Shown: piece after piece, positions 29,380 to 37,083 of the stretch
Position numbering within the stretch: position 1 is the stretch's first letter
How the letters are laid out: every line of letters starts with the position of its first letter
NCBI RefSeq assembly: GCF_000495815.1
Contig: NZ_AWGE01000006.1
Coordinates: 1-64,000, forward strand
Reading direction: 5' to 3'
Length of the DNA stretch: 64,000 nucleotides
Origin: Asticcacaulis sp. AC466
GTDB taxonomy: Bacteria > Pseudomonadota > Alphaproteobacteria > Caulobacterales > Caulobacteraceae
Position numbers and translations under genes: made by a program
The notes under the pieces: model-generated
What the model was told of the DNA's origin: nothing
Database searches by the model: none
What the model saw: the letters and a program-made list of their open reading frames with translations, nothing else

Positions 29380-30900
29380 ATGAAAAAAGAAAAGAAGAAG
29401 GACGCCCACCGGGGCGCCAAGGTCCAATCCGCCGCTGAAATCGTCCGCCAGCTGAAAGAGATTTACGCTAAGGCCGTCGCCAATCTTCAGGCCGACCTGC
29501 ATGCCTATCTCGAACGCAAGGAAAAGCCGTCGCGTCATCTGCGCAAGGAGGGGCGTTACTGCTACCCGAAGCTGACCGTTGTGTGGAAAGGCGTATATGA
29601 CGATGAAGAAGAGGGCGTTGTCCTCGATCATCGCCACCCGCAGGTTAATCGCGCCTTCGCGCGGTTTTCCCGGCCGGGAAGCTATTCCAGTTCGATAACG
29701 CGTCTTGATATCTTCGGCGACTATATCGAAGAACAACTGAACTTCCTGATCCGCGATTACGGCGCCGACTGTTCGGTGTCGATATCCGACCAGGAAATCC
29801 CATACCCCTACGTCCTCGATGGCGCCGGGCTCGATCTCAATAGTGTCTCGGCCATGGACCTGTCGCGGCATTTCCCCGCCACGGAACTGGCCCTTATCGG
29901 CAACGAAGTGGCCGATGGAATGGACTTCATCGATAGTCACGGCCATCGCCCCCTGGCCCTGTTCGATGGCCTGCGCACCGATTTCTCGCTGGCGCGCCTG
30001 CGCCACTATACGGGTACGCCGGCGGATCACACTCAGGGCTATATCCTGATGACGAATTATAATCGCTACGTCGATGTGTTCGTCGCCTACGCCCTGGAGC
30101 AGCTGCAAAAGCCGGACAGCCCCTATACGGCCCTGTCGTGCTGCGGCAATTTCGTCGTCACCAAGGACACGGTCAATCCGCTGGAGCTGATTGTCAATTC
30201 GCCGTGGCGCGCCAAGCACCAGATGCCGGCCTATCACCTGATGGCGCCGGATGGCCGCGGCATCACCCTCGTCAATATCGGTGTCGGTCCGTCCAACGCC
30301 AAGAACATCACCGACCATTTGGCCGTCATGCGTCCGCATGCCTGGCTGATGATCGGACACTGCGGCGGTTTGCGCGCGTCGCAAAGCATCGGTGACTATG
30401 TTCTGGCGCACGCCTATCTGCGGGACGATCACGTCATGGATGACGTTTTGCCGATCGAAATCCCTATTCCCCCGATCGCCGAAGTCCAGCAGGCCTTCCA
30501 TCAGGCATCTGTACGCATCACCGGCCAGGACGGCGACGACCTGAAAAAGCGGTTGCGCACTGGCACGCTGGTCACGACCGATGATCGTAACTGGGAACTG
30601 AAATATAGCCTGTCGGCCCGTCGGTTTTCGCAGTCGCGCGCCATTGCCATTGATATGGAGTCGGCTACCCTGGCGGCGCAGGGCTATCGCTTCCGTGTCC
30701 CCTACGGCACGTTGTTGTGCATTTCGGACAAGCCGTTGCATGGTGAACTGAAGCTGCCGGGCCAGGCCAACCATTTCTACGAACGCGCCATAGCCGAGCA
30801 TATCCAGATCGGGATCGAGACGGTCAGTATCCTGCGCGACTTTGGGGCACGCCTGCATTCGCGCAAGCTGCGCTCCTTCGATGAGCCGCCGTTCCGGTAA
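29380..30900 (+). CDS. amn: AMP nucleosidase
   Basis: A 506-residue enzyme that hydrolyses AMP to adenine and ribose 5-phosphate, balancing the adenylate pool. The N-terminal regulatory region (to about 180) includes YCYPKLTVVWKGVYD. The C-terminal half is a nucleoside-phosphorylase-like domain with INIGVGPSNAKNIT-like text (VNIGVGPSNAKNITDHLAV), GHCGGLRASQSIGDYVL and AIDMESATLAAQGYRFRVPY, the purine/ribose-binding segments. The start at 29380 is preferred because the upstream residues are cysteine-rich and unlike the family. A 544-codon antisense frame covers this gene and is not considered real. Confidence 0.95.
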   Translation: MKKEKKKDAHRGAKVQSAAEIVRQLKEIYAKAVANLQADLHAYLERKEKPSRHLRKEGRYCYPKLTVVWKGVYDDEEEGVVLDHRHPQVNRAFARFSRPGSYSSSITRLDIFGDYIEEQLNFLIRDYGADCSVSISDQEIPYPYVLDGAGLDLNSVSAMDLSRHFPATELALIGNEVADGMDFIDSHGHRPLALFDGLRTDFSLARLRHYTGTPADHTQGYILMTNYNRYVDVFVAYALEQLQKPDSPYTALSCCGNFVVTKDTVNPLELIVNSPWRAKHQMPAYHLMAPDGRGITLVNIGVGPSNAKNITDHLAVMRPHAWLMIGHCGGLRASQSIGDYVLAHAYLRDDHVMDDVLPIEIPIPPIAEVQQAFHQASVRITGQDGDDLKKRLRTGTLVTTDDRNWELKYSLSARRFSQSRAIAIDMESATLAAQGYRFRVPYGTLLCISDKPLHGELKLPGQANHFYERAIAEHIQIGIETVSILRDFGARLHSRKLRSFDEPPFR

Positions 30901-30919
30901 GCGTTATATAAAAACAAAA

Positions 30920-30949
30920 GGAGCGGGTTGCTGTGACGCAATCCGCTCC
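30920..30949. terminator. Hairpin downstream of amn
   Basis: A 12-bp stem (GGAGCGGGTTGC with GCAATCCGCTCC) encloses six bases 20 bases after the amn stop. The T-rich tract lies on the upstream side (it is AAAACAAAA on the plus strand), so as an intrinsic terminator it would work better for minus-strand transcripts. It may act as a 3'-end stabiliser for amn. Confidence 0.5.
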
Positions 30950-31098
30950 AGTCAGATCAATGGACCTCCATCCATAGGGTTCATCCGCAGCGGGCGGGCG
31001 TCGCCGCGATCGCGGGCGGTGCAGGCTTGTCGCTGGTGGCTAAATCCTGATATCATTTTGAGCCCTTTGGCTTTCACTATCGAATCAAGTTGCTGTGA

Positions 31099-32502
31099 AT
31101 GTTGCCGTTTTCGGCGATCGACCTGTCCTGTAGCGCCGTGAAGGCCTTGTCGTACGAGCCGCCCGGCTCGCGCCTCGACGGCTGGCTGGCCCATACTCTT
31201 GCGGCAGGCTTCCTTTCCGATGGCGGACCGTTGGGCCGCTACAGCTATCTGATGGCGGATCCGGTGGCACACGCCGAACTGACCTATGACGATCCGCGCG
31301 AAACGACCGCGTTTTTGGCCGAAGTCACGGCTGCGATCACGCCGGATAACGAAATGCCGAAAATCGGTGACACCCCCACTCCACCGTTCACTGGGGGACT
31401 GGTGGGCATGGCCACGTTCGAACTGGGGTTGCGGCTGGAAGCGATGAAGCGCCGGCCCTTCCGTATCGCGGGCCGTAAGGCGTGGCCCGAACTGACCGTG
31501 CTGTGTTATCCAGCGGTGCTGGTTTTCGATCATCACCGCCAGACGCTTGCGGCCATAGGTCGTGGGGCCACATCCGCCGAAGCAGTAGCGGCGTGCGACC
31601 GGCTTATCGACCTTTATGAAGGCACACCTGCTTCGGCGGTGGTGTCCGGCGGTTTTCTCGACGAACCCTTGTGTCTTGAAACGCCCGATGGCGTACATGA
31701 GGACAAGGTGGCGGCCTTGATTCAGCAAATTCATGCTGGAGACCTCTTCCAGGCAAATCTGGCACGGGGGTGGACTGGCCGCTTGCGCCGAGGGGTAAGG
31801 CCTGGTGCGGTGATGGCTGCATTGCATGCGGCGGGACCGGCGCCGTTCGGTGGCTTTCTGGGATTGGACGAACGGTTCGTGGTTTCTAATAGTCCGGAAC
31901 GCTTCATTCGCCTGGATGCCGACGGTCGTTTGGAAACCCGGCCGATCAAAGGGACGCGTCCGCGCGGCCGCACGGCGGGGGAGGATAAGGATCTGGCCGT
32001 CGAACTGAGCGCCAGTGAAAAAGATCGCGCGGAAAATCTGATGATTGTTGACCTGATGCGGCATGATCTATCGCGCGTCGCAGACGTGGGAAGCGTTATT
32101 GTGCCGGCATTACATGTACTCGAAAGCTACCCGAATGTGCATCATCTGGTGTCGACCGTGACGGGGCGGCTGCAAACCGATAAGACGGCGGCGGACGTGA
32201 TCAGCGCGACCTTCCCGCCGGGATCGATCAGCGGAGCGCCAAAGGTCCAGGCGATGAAGGTCATTCACGAGATGGAAGCGGCGCGGGGGCCTTATTGCGG
32301 CTCGCTGTTCTTTATCGACGCGGGCGGCGCGATGGATTCAAATGTCCTTATCCGCACCCTGGCGATGGAACGCGACCAGGCAGGTAGATGGAATATTCGT
32401 GCCTGCGCCGGCGGCGGCATTGTCGCCGACAGCGTGCCGCGCGCAGAGCGTATCGAGACCGAGACCAAGTTGTCCTTGATTAAAGGTGTGCTTGAAGGCT
32501 AG
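31099..32502 (+). CDS. pabB: Aminodeoxychorismate synthase component I
   Basis: A 467-residue chorismate-utilising enzyme that, with a glutamine amidotransferase (PabA), makes 4-amino-4-deoxychorismate for folate. Conserved blocks are present: DLFQANLARGW, ETRPIKGTRPRG, ENLMIVDLMRHDLSRV and PPGSISGAPKVQAMKVI, with a C-terminal CAGGGIVADSVP. The lysine of PIKGTRP is the residue diagnostic of PabB-type amination with covalent intermediate. No pabA or pabC is adjacent. Its stop codon TAG lies inside the terminal repeat of the RIME-like element, which therefore abuts the gene exactly. Confidence 0.93.
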   Translation: MLPFSAIDLSCSAVKALSYEPPGSRLDGWLAHTLAAGFLSDGGPLGRYSYLMADPVAHAELTYDDPRETTAFLAEVTAAITPDNEMPKIGDTPTPPFTGGLVGMATFELGLRLEAMKRRPFRIAGRKAWPELTVLCYPAVLVFDHHRQTLAAIGRGATSAEAVAACDRLIDLYEGTPASAVVSGGFLDEPLCLETPDGVHEDKVAALIQQIHAGDLFQANLARGWTGRLRRGVRPGAVMAALHAAGPAPFGGFLGLDERFVVSNSPERFIRLDADGRLETRPIKGTRPRGRTAGEDKDLAVELSASEKDRAENLMIVDLMRHDLSRVADVGSVIVPALHVLESYPNVHHLVSTVTGRLQTDKTAADVISATFPPGSISGAPKVQAMKVIHEMEAARGPYCGSLFFIDAGGAMDSNVLIRTLAMERDQAGRWNIRACAGGGIVADSVPRAERIETETKLSLIKGVLEG

Positions 32503-32603
32503 AGCCTCATGCCGAAAAGTGGACCCCACTTTTCGGAAAAACGTGAGGCGTTGCAAAAAATGTGAGCCATGAGGCGGCTCAATTGGGCCGACGAATGCTC
32601 TAG
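32499..32603. repeat. RIME-like 105-bp palindromic intergenic element
   Basis: The ends are inverted repeats CTAGAGC (32499-32505) and GCTCTAG (32597-32603). Inside are two hairpins: 32504-32549 with core CCGAAAAGTGG/CCACTTTTCGG, and 32563-32581 with TGAGCC/GGCTCA. GCCTCATG (32504) is also complementary to CATGAGGC (32568), allowing an alternative fold. Size, the CCGAAAAGTG core and two-palindrome design resemble the Rhizobium intergenic mosaic elements (RIME). It may end or protect the convergent pabB and tadE transcripts. Confidence 0.65.
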
Positions 32604-32611
32604 GCGCGGGT

Positions 32612-33208
32612 TTATGGCGTTGGGCACGATGGACACTGCACCGCCGTGCCGCTACGCGGGTGGTGGTAGAAAACGTCCTTGAACTGCGTGCCGGTGGGGA
32701 CAAAAAAACCGCCCAGTGGTGATGTATAGTCGTACTGGATTTCCGTCATGACAAGGCTTTCTCCCGCCGCGATCTGCGTGGTCGTGATGGCCGTAATTTG
32801 CGCACCTTTTTTGTTATGCGGGTAAGCCGACTCTTGGGAAGAAACGCTCCAATTTACAATCGCATGGTTGGTCGCATCCATAGTGACGGATGTCAGACGC
32901 ATCTTCAGGCTGGTACCTGACGCCGCGTCCGGTAACATGCTTTTACCGATTTGCCACAAATCGCTGATATTATCCGTGGTCAGGGTTTCAGACTGCGCTG
33001 CCAGATCGCCAATGGTAGCCGCCAGGTGGGATGCGCGACGCGACGCCATCATGCCCAGCGTCAGTTCGGCGAGGCCAAGATAGGCGGCAACCAGAATTGG
33101 TGCCACAAGCGCGAATTCAATCGCTGACACGCCGCCATTATCACGGGCGAACTTGCGGCCAAAGGCTTTCAGCGTGGTGATGTGGTTGAGACGACGTAAA
33201 GATATCAT
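32612..33208 (-). CDS. TadE/TadG-like minor pilin-type protein
   Basis: A 198-residue pseudopilin-like membrane protein. The N-terminus GGVSAIEFALVAPILVAAYLG (about 25-45) is the TadE-like signature: a charged end with a conserved Glu, then one membrane helix. The remainder is predicted outside the inner membrane and contains a CPSC-type pair near the C-terminus. TadE/TadG proteins help Flp pilus assembly or priming. It overlaps the upstream tadE-like gene by one base (TGATG), so the two are translationally coupled. Confidence 0.85.
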   Translation of the reverse strand: MISLRRLNHITTLKAFGRKFARDNGGVSAIEFALVAPILVAAYLGLAELTLGMMASRRASHLAATIGDLAAQSETLTTDNISDLWQIGKSMLPDAASGTSLKMRLTSVTMDATNHAIVNWSVSSQESAYPHNKKGAQITAITTTQIAAGESLVMTEIQYDYTSPLGGFFVPTGTQFKDVFYHHPRSGTAVQCPSCPTP

Positions 33209-33741
33209 CAGAAGGGCTCATTTCTAAATACGGAGCTGGATCGGATGACGACGTCGTTATTGCTGAGTGTGGTAAGGCCCGCCGACAGGAACGGTGTGAA
33301 CATTGGCCACTCGTAATAGGCATTGACCATCTGGATTTCGGAACCGGCGCCGATCGTGTACGAGAAACTCGACGCCGGAATGAACTGGCCGTTTTGAATC
33401 GCTGTTGGCGCCTTTACATCATTAAAGGTTTTGAACGTAGAGACATCGACGCGCAGGCTGTCGGTACAACTGGTGGACAGCCATCCCATATTGCTGCAGA
33501 TCTTCGCCTTGAAAGCCGTCGCGTTCGGGGTGTTGGACATGGTAGTCAGGCCAGTACGTATGTCGCGTGCCGCTATGTCAGTCGCGTTGTCAAGCGTGAC
33601 GGACAGCAAAATAATCACGGCCAGCTCAATGCAGCCACATATCATTACGATCAATGGGCCGGCCACCAGCGCGAATTCCAGGGCCGCCGCACCGCGCGTG
33701 TCCTTAACCGCCCGCTTCATATTTTTGAATTTGGCAAGCAT
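33208..33741 (-). CDS. TadE-like minor pilin-type protein
   Basis: A 177-residue protein with the TadE signature RGAAALEFALVAGPLIVMICG at about 17-37 and a single N-terminal membrane helix. The extracytoplasmic part has two cysteines that could pair (CSNMGWLSTSCTD). It is first of a two-gene unit with the TadE/TadG-like gene after it. The location beside the cpa genes supports a role in the same Flp pilus. Confidence 0.87.
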   Translation of the reverse strand: MLAKFKNMKRAVKDTRGAAALEFALVAGPLIVMICGCIELAVIILLSVTLDNATDIAARDIRTGLTTMSNTPNATAFKAKICSNMGWLSTSCTDSLRVDVSTFKTFNDVKAPTAIQNGQFIPASSFSYTIGAGSEIQMVNAYYEWPMFTPFLSAGLTTLSNNDVVIRSSSVFRNEPF

Positions 33742-33844
33742 TGTCGCCCCGCGCCTTCTGTTCAGCTAGGCCGGATACTACGATGTCTGCGTCAATAGTC
33801 CGTTAAGGGGCGCAATTCCTTCGGGAAGACCCTATGGAACGATA

Positions 33845-34327
33845 TCAGTGGCTGACCGATTGCATGGCGACGGGGGCAGTGGTAACCGTCGGCGTGGTTA
33901 CCGGCACCGAAGGAGCAGAAGCGCTCGTGTTTTCCGAAGTTGCGTCTTCCGATATGCAAACAGTGGAGCACACGGTCAGGGAAGACTTCAGACCTCTGTA
34001 GACGTTAATAGCGCCTTTTTGGGAGGTGGTGACGAAAATTTCGCCGTCGAACAGTGTGCGGCCATCGCGTCCAGTGACGGTAATGGCGCTGTTTCCGAAG
34101 CCCTTGCCGACAATATATATAGTCCGCGAGTCTATCACCTGGACATCGGCAATGTCCGGGTTGGCGACAATCACCGCCCCCGCCGAACCGTTGAGTGCGA
34201 CGCGCATCGTGTGGTTTTTGGCGACCGTAAGGCGTTGGCCGGCTTCAGCTGAGCCGGCAAGGGTAACTACGCAAGCCATAGAGGCCGCCAGGATACAGAG
34301 TCGTGTTCCAATCATGTGTTTCGTCAT
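33845..34327 (-). CDS. Stand-alone pilus N-terminal domain protein (secretin N-domain-like)
   Basis: A 160-residue exported protein from the ATG at 34327; a longer frame reaches 34405 but would add 26 non-conserved residues. A signal peptide (LCILAASMACVVTLAGSAEA) is followed by the domain found at the N-terminus of CpaC-type secretins (RLTVAKNHTMRVALNG, then VANPDIADVQVIDSRTIYI and GFGNSAITVTGRDG). There is no secretin or BON domain, so it is a free copy of that domain with a Ser/Thr/Val-rich tail. Possibly a periplasmic accessory of the CpaC pore. It is divergent from pilA. Confidence 0.85.
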   Translation of the reverse strand: MTKHMIGTRLCILAASMACVVTLAGSAEAGQRLTVAKNHTMRVALNGSAGAVIVANPDIADVQVIDSRTIYIVGKGFGNSAITVTGRDGRTLFDGEIFVTTSQKGAINVYRGLKSSLTVCSTVCISEDATSENTSASAPSVPVTTPTVTTAPVAMQSVSH

Positions 34328-34714
34328 CCTAGGCTCGTATCCGGTCTTGCAGTCAGGTGCTTCGCTACGATCATAATGCATCCGCGCACCATAATTAGCG
34401 CCCATGAGGTGAGGGGCTCGTTATGAAAGAAGGTAAGCAAGAAATCTTTAAATTTACTAAACGCAATATTAACGCGTAAAATATCTTGTAAATACAATAT
34501 TGATATTGATTAATTAAAGTTAAGGTTAATGATAATTAATGGTAATTACATTTTAGCCATAGAATAATTTGAAATTTTTTTGAGTGTTTACTTGGCTTTA
34601 AGCATGGGTGTGTAAATTGATCTCGTGTTCGGGAGCAATTGAGCCGGTTATCGGTGGCCCGATACGACAAACGGTTCAACTGCTTATTATCAAACTTAAC
34701 CTGGAGAAAACCAC
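34328..34714. promoter_or_regulatory. AT-rich divergent promoter region of pilA
   Basis: Nearly 390 bases of strikingly AT-rich DNA between the pilus N-domain gene and pilA. It contains a cluster of TTAA repeats (separate entry). GGAG lies just before the pilA start. Confidence 0.65.
34510..34539. promoter_or_regulatory. TTAA cluster, candidate CtrA-binding sites upstream of pilA
   Basis: TTAA starts at 34510, 34514, 34520, 34526 and 34536. Two pairs (34510/34520 and 34526/34536) have the TTAA-N6-TTAA layout. The Caulobacter CtrA site is usually given as TTAA-N7-TTAA, and pilA is a known CtrA target there, so these are candidate sites with shorter spacing. Confidence 0.45.
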
Positions 34715-34897
34715 ATGACCAAGTTCCTCAACCAATTCGCTCAAGACGAATCCGGCGCCACGGCTATCGAATACGGCCTGATCGCCGCTCTGATCGCCGT
34801 TGCCCTGATCACGGTTCTGGGCACTGTCAGCACCCAACTGAGCGGCACCTTCTCGAAGGTCGCTGACAAGCTGAAGACGGCTAATGCCGCTGCTTAA
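34715..34897 (+). CDS. pilA: Flp-family type IVb pilin (major)
   Basis: A 60-residue Flp pilin, the main subunit of the Tad pilus. The short leader MTKFLNQFAQDESG ends at the G before ATAIEYGLIAALIAVALITV; the prepilin peptidase CpaA is expected to cut after this glycine. The Glu-Tyr pair typical of Flp pilins is present and the rest forms one hydrophobic helix plus a short polar tail. It has a clear ribosome binding site and its own terminator, so it can be made in large excess over the assembly proteins. Confidence 0.96.
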   Translation: MTKFLNQFAQDESGATAIEYGLIAALIAVALITVLGTVSTQLSGTFSKVADKLKTANAAA

Positions 34898-34945
34898 TAG
34901 CAGACAGGTTTAATGTCTGATATTTTGAAGACTTAAAACCACGCG

Positions 34946-34982
34946 GGCCGCAGATGATCAGCTTATCTGCGGCCTGTTTTTC
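34946..34982 (+). terminator. Intrinsic terminator after pilA
   Basis: The 10-bp stem GGCCGCAGAT/ATCTGCGGCC with a nine-base loop is followed by TGTTTTTC, about 50 bases after the pilA stop. Confidence 0.9.
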
Positions 34983-35027
34983 TTGAATGGCCAAGTCGTT
35001 GCTGGCCAGGTTGGAATTGGCGAAGAT

Positions 35028-35201
35028 ATGGTGATGGGATTCCTGAAAGACGAAAGGGGGGGGACTGCGATCGAATACGGTCTGCTCGCCGCATTTATGT
35101 TTCTGGGCTGCATTACCGCGTTCTACGCCTTTGGTGACAGCGCCACGGCCATGTTCAATCGGATTGGCGCAGCGATTACGGAAGTAACAAATCGCCCCTG
35201 A
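35028..35201 (+). CDS. Second Flp-family pilin
   Basis: A 57-residue pilin-like protein with leader MVMGFLKDERGG and the processing/assembly core TAIEYGLLAAFMFLGCITAF. It keeps the G before the cleavage site and the Glu-Tyr pair, but has a cysteine in the hydrophobic helix and a different tail. ATG at 35028 or 35034 is possible; neither has a strong ribosome binding site, suggesting lower expression than pilA. It could be a minor pilin or an alternative major subunit. Confidence 0.85.
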   Translation: MVMGFLKDERGGTAIEYGLLAAFMFLGCITAFYAFGDSATAMFNRIGAAITEVTNRP

Positions 35202-35255
35202 CGCCGGATGTACTGACGAACCGCACTCAGCACATGAATATATTGTAGATGCAGC

Positions 35256-35289
35256 AAGCCTTGGGATTTCCCTGGGCTTTTTTGTTTTG
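35256..35289 (+). terminator. Probable intrinsic terminator after second pilin
   Basis: An imperfect stem (AGCCTTGGGA with TCCCTGGGCT) is followed by TTTTTTGTTTTG, about 55 bases past the second pilin gene. Confidence 0.65.
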
Positions 35290-35373
35290 TTAACCGGAGT
35301 TCCAAATAGGACATCCTTAACCGCTGCTCTGTTAGAACCCTTAGCCTGTTTATCATATTAAGGTTTGCTGTCC

Positions 35374-35919
35374 GTGCCGATCACGACCCTGCTCGCCGTC
35401 ATCTATCCGATCTGTCTGGTTTGGGCGGCCTATTCCGACATCACGACCATGACCATACCCAACCGCTTGACGCTTGGGCTGGCGATCGCCTTTGTTCCGG
35501 TCGCCCTGTTGAATCAGATCTTCGGCCAGCCGCTCAGTCTGCAGGATTGGGGGTTTCATTTTGTCATTGGCTTGGCCGGCTTGGTATTGGGAATGGCTCT
35601 GTTCGCCTTTCGTGTCATGGGCGGTGGCGATGCCAAACTGATCGCTGCGGCAGCACTTTGGATCGGGCCGGGTCTTCAGACCTGGTATAGCGCCGTCGCG
35701 GCCCTGTTGATCTATACGGCTCTCTTCGGTGGGGCGCTTTCGATTGTTATTCTCCTAGCGCGTAAGTTCTTTTGGGGTCTGAAACCAAGCCTGCCGGAAT
35801 GGGCGGGGCGTCACCTTGAGGCTAACGGGGATATTCCTTATGGCATCGGCATCTGCGCGGGCGGTCTATTCGCTGTCGGTGAAAGTCAGTTTCTCCACGC
35901 GCTCAAGTTTTGGTCGTGA
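35374..35919 (+). CDS. cpaA: Flp prepilin peptidase CpaA/TadV
   Basis: A polytopic aspartic protease of about 181 residues in the A24 family that removes the leader of Flp pilins and pseudopilins. The first aspartate is in YSDITTMTIPNRL and the second in VMGGGDAKL (GGGDAK is the family hallmark). About five membrane helices are visible. GTG at 35374 is preferred, ten bases after AAGG; a TTG at 35365 would touch that site. TTAACC half-sites occur upstream at about 35289 and 35319. It lies between the pilin genes and cpaB, as in Caulobacter. Confidence 0.93.
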   Translation: MPITTLLAVIYPICLVWAAYSDITTMTIPNRLTLGLAIAFVPVALLNQIFGQPLSLQDWGFHFVIGLAGLVLGMALFAFRVMGGGDAKLIAAAALWIGPGLQTWYSAVAALLIYTALFGGALSIVILLARKFFWGLKPSLPEWAGRHLEANGDIPYGIGICAGGLFAVGESQFLHALKFWS

Positions 35920-36038
35920 TTCGGCCTGCCCGGCTGGCCCGAAAAGCTTTGGCGTGAAAACGCGGCTTGTGCAGAAACCATCTAAATCCCGGCAAAAATT
36001 ACGAATTTACCCCTTGGCAAGCATTCTTTAGGCGAACG

Positions 36039-36052
36039 TTAACTAACCTTAA
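36039..36052. promoter_or_regulatory. TTAA-N6-TTAA element upstream of cpaB
   Basis: TTAA at 36039-36042 and 36049-36052 are separated by CTAACC, about 100 bases before the cpaB start. It has the same spacing as the pairs before pilA and before the gene at 56938. Candidate CtrA site. Confidence 0.4.
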
Positions 36053-36144
36053 GCGAAGCTTCCCTAAGGCAAGACATCAAACTGATTTGGTCCATATAGA
36101 CATTCGCAGGTGCGGAGACCAGATATTTCAGGGGAATTGGGTAG

Positions 36145-37083
36145 ATGAAGACGTCACGATACGTCGTATTCGGTATAGCCGCCGTCGCTGCGCTTATTCT
36201 GGCATTCCTTGTCCGCGGCATGATTGGCGGAAAGGTTACGCACGAAGCCGCCGCGACGGTCCAGGCGCCTGCGGTACCGACCGCACGCGTTTTGGTGGCG
36301 ACTCGCGACATTCCGGCGGGGACGCGTTTGGTCGATGGTGATATGGCGTGGCAGGATTGGCCGGTTAATACCCTAAACCCTGCCTATATCGTTGACGGAG
36401 GACGTCCGGACGCAGGGGCTTCGTCCGCAACACCTGCCTCTGGCGCTGAGGATGCCGCAGCGAAAGGACCGGTCGCGGTCAAGAAGCCGGGCAACGGCGT
36501 GCTTCAGGCCGTGGCGGACAAGGTTGCGCCGTCACCGAGCAAGGAAGCTTATGTCGGTGGTGTTGTGCGTGAGGCCTTGCTGGCCAATGAACCTATTATT
36601 CCTGCCAAGATCGTGCGTGCCGACGAAGGCGGTTTCATGGCGGTCATGCTCAATCCGGGTATGCGTGCCCTGGCAGTCCCGGTCAGCGTCGATAACACAG
36701 CGGGCGGCTTTATCCTGCCCGGCGACCGGGTCGACATATTGGCGACCCACCAAACGCCGCGTCAGAATGGCGGCAGCGGCACAATCGATAGCGTCCAACC
36801 CGTCTTGCGCAATATCCGCGTTCTGGCGATCGATCAGCAGGTTTCCGCCGAAGAGGGTAAGCAAAGCGTCATAGGCGCCACCGCCACGTTGGAAGTAACG
36901 CCCTCCGATGGCCAGATTCTGACCCTGGCCAAGGCATCGGGCACGTTGTCGCTGATGTTGCGATCCTATGCCGATGCCGCTGGCCCCTCCGGCGCCGTTA
37001 TGCAGGAACCCGTTGGCGCCAGTGATCAGTCTGTTCGCGTAATTCGCCCCGGGTCGACTTCAGAGGTGTTGGTGTCACGATGA
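36145..37083 (+). CDS. cpaB: Flp pilus assembly protein CpaB (RcpC)
   Basis: A 312-residue protein anchored by an N-terminal helix (YVVFGIAAVAALILAFLVRG). A SAF-type domain starts at about 48 (RVLVATRDIPAGTRLVDGDM) and the RcpC/CpaB core (MLNPGMRALAVPVS, GFILPGDRVDIL) follows at about 170-230. It is a periplasmic component linked to the secretin and thought to modulate pilus passage. A loop rich in Ala and Pro at about 90-130 separates the two. The last four bases overlap the cpaC start (ATGA). Confidence 0.94.
   Translation: MKTSRYVVFGIAAVAALILAFLVRGMIGGKVTHEAAATVQAPAVPTARVLVATRDIPAGTRLVDGDMAWQDWPVNTLNPAYIVDGGRPDAGASSATPASGAEDAAAKGPVAVKKPGNGVLQAVADKVAPSPSKEAYVGGVVREALLANEPIIPAKIVRADEGGFMAVMLNPGMRALAVPVSVDNTAGGFILPGDRVDILATHQTPRQNGGSGTIDSVQPVLRNIRVLAIDQQVSAEEGKQSVIGATATLEVTPSDGQILTLAKASGTLSLMLRSYADAAGPSGAVMQEPVGASDQSVRVIRPGSTSEVLVSR

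Noticed and set aside
29224-30858. 544-codon open frame on the minus strand
   Set aside because: It lies entirely antisense to amn, which has clear nucleosidase motifs. Long antisense frames are common opposite GC-rich genes, and this one has no motif of its own.
30952-32064. 370-codon minus-strand frame
   Set aside because: Antisense to pabB, with low-complexity Arg/Pro/His-rich translation and no domain.
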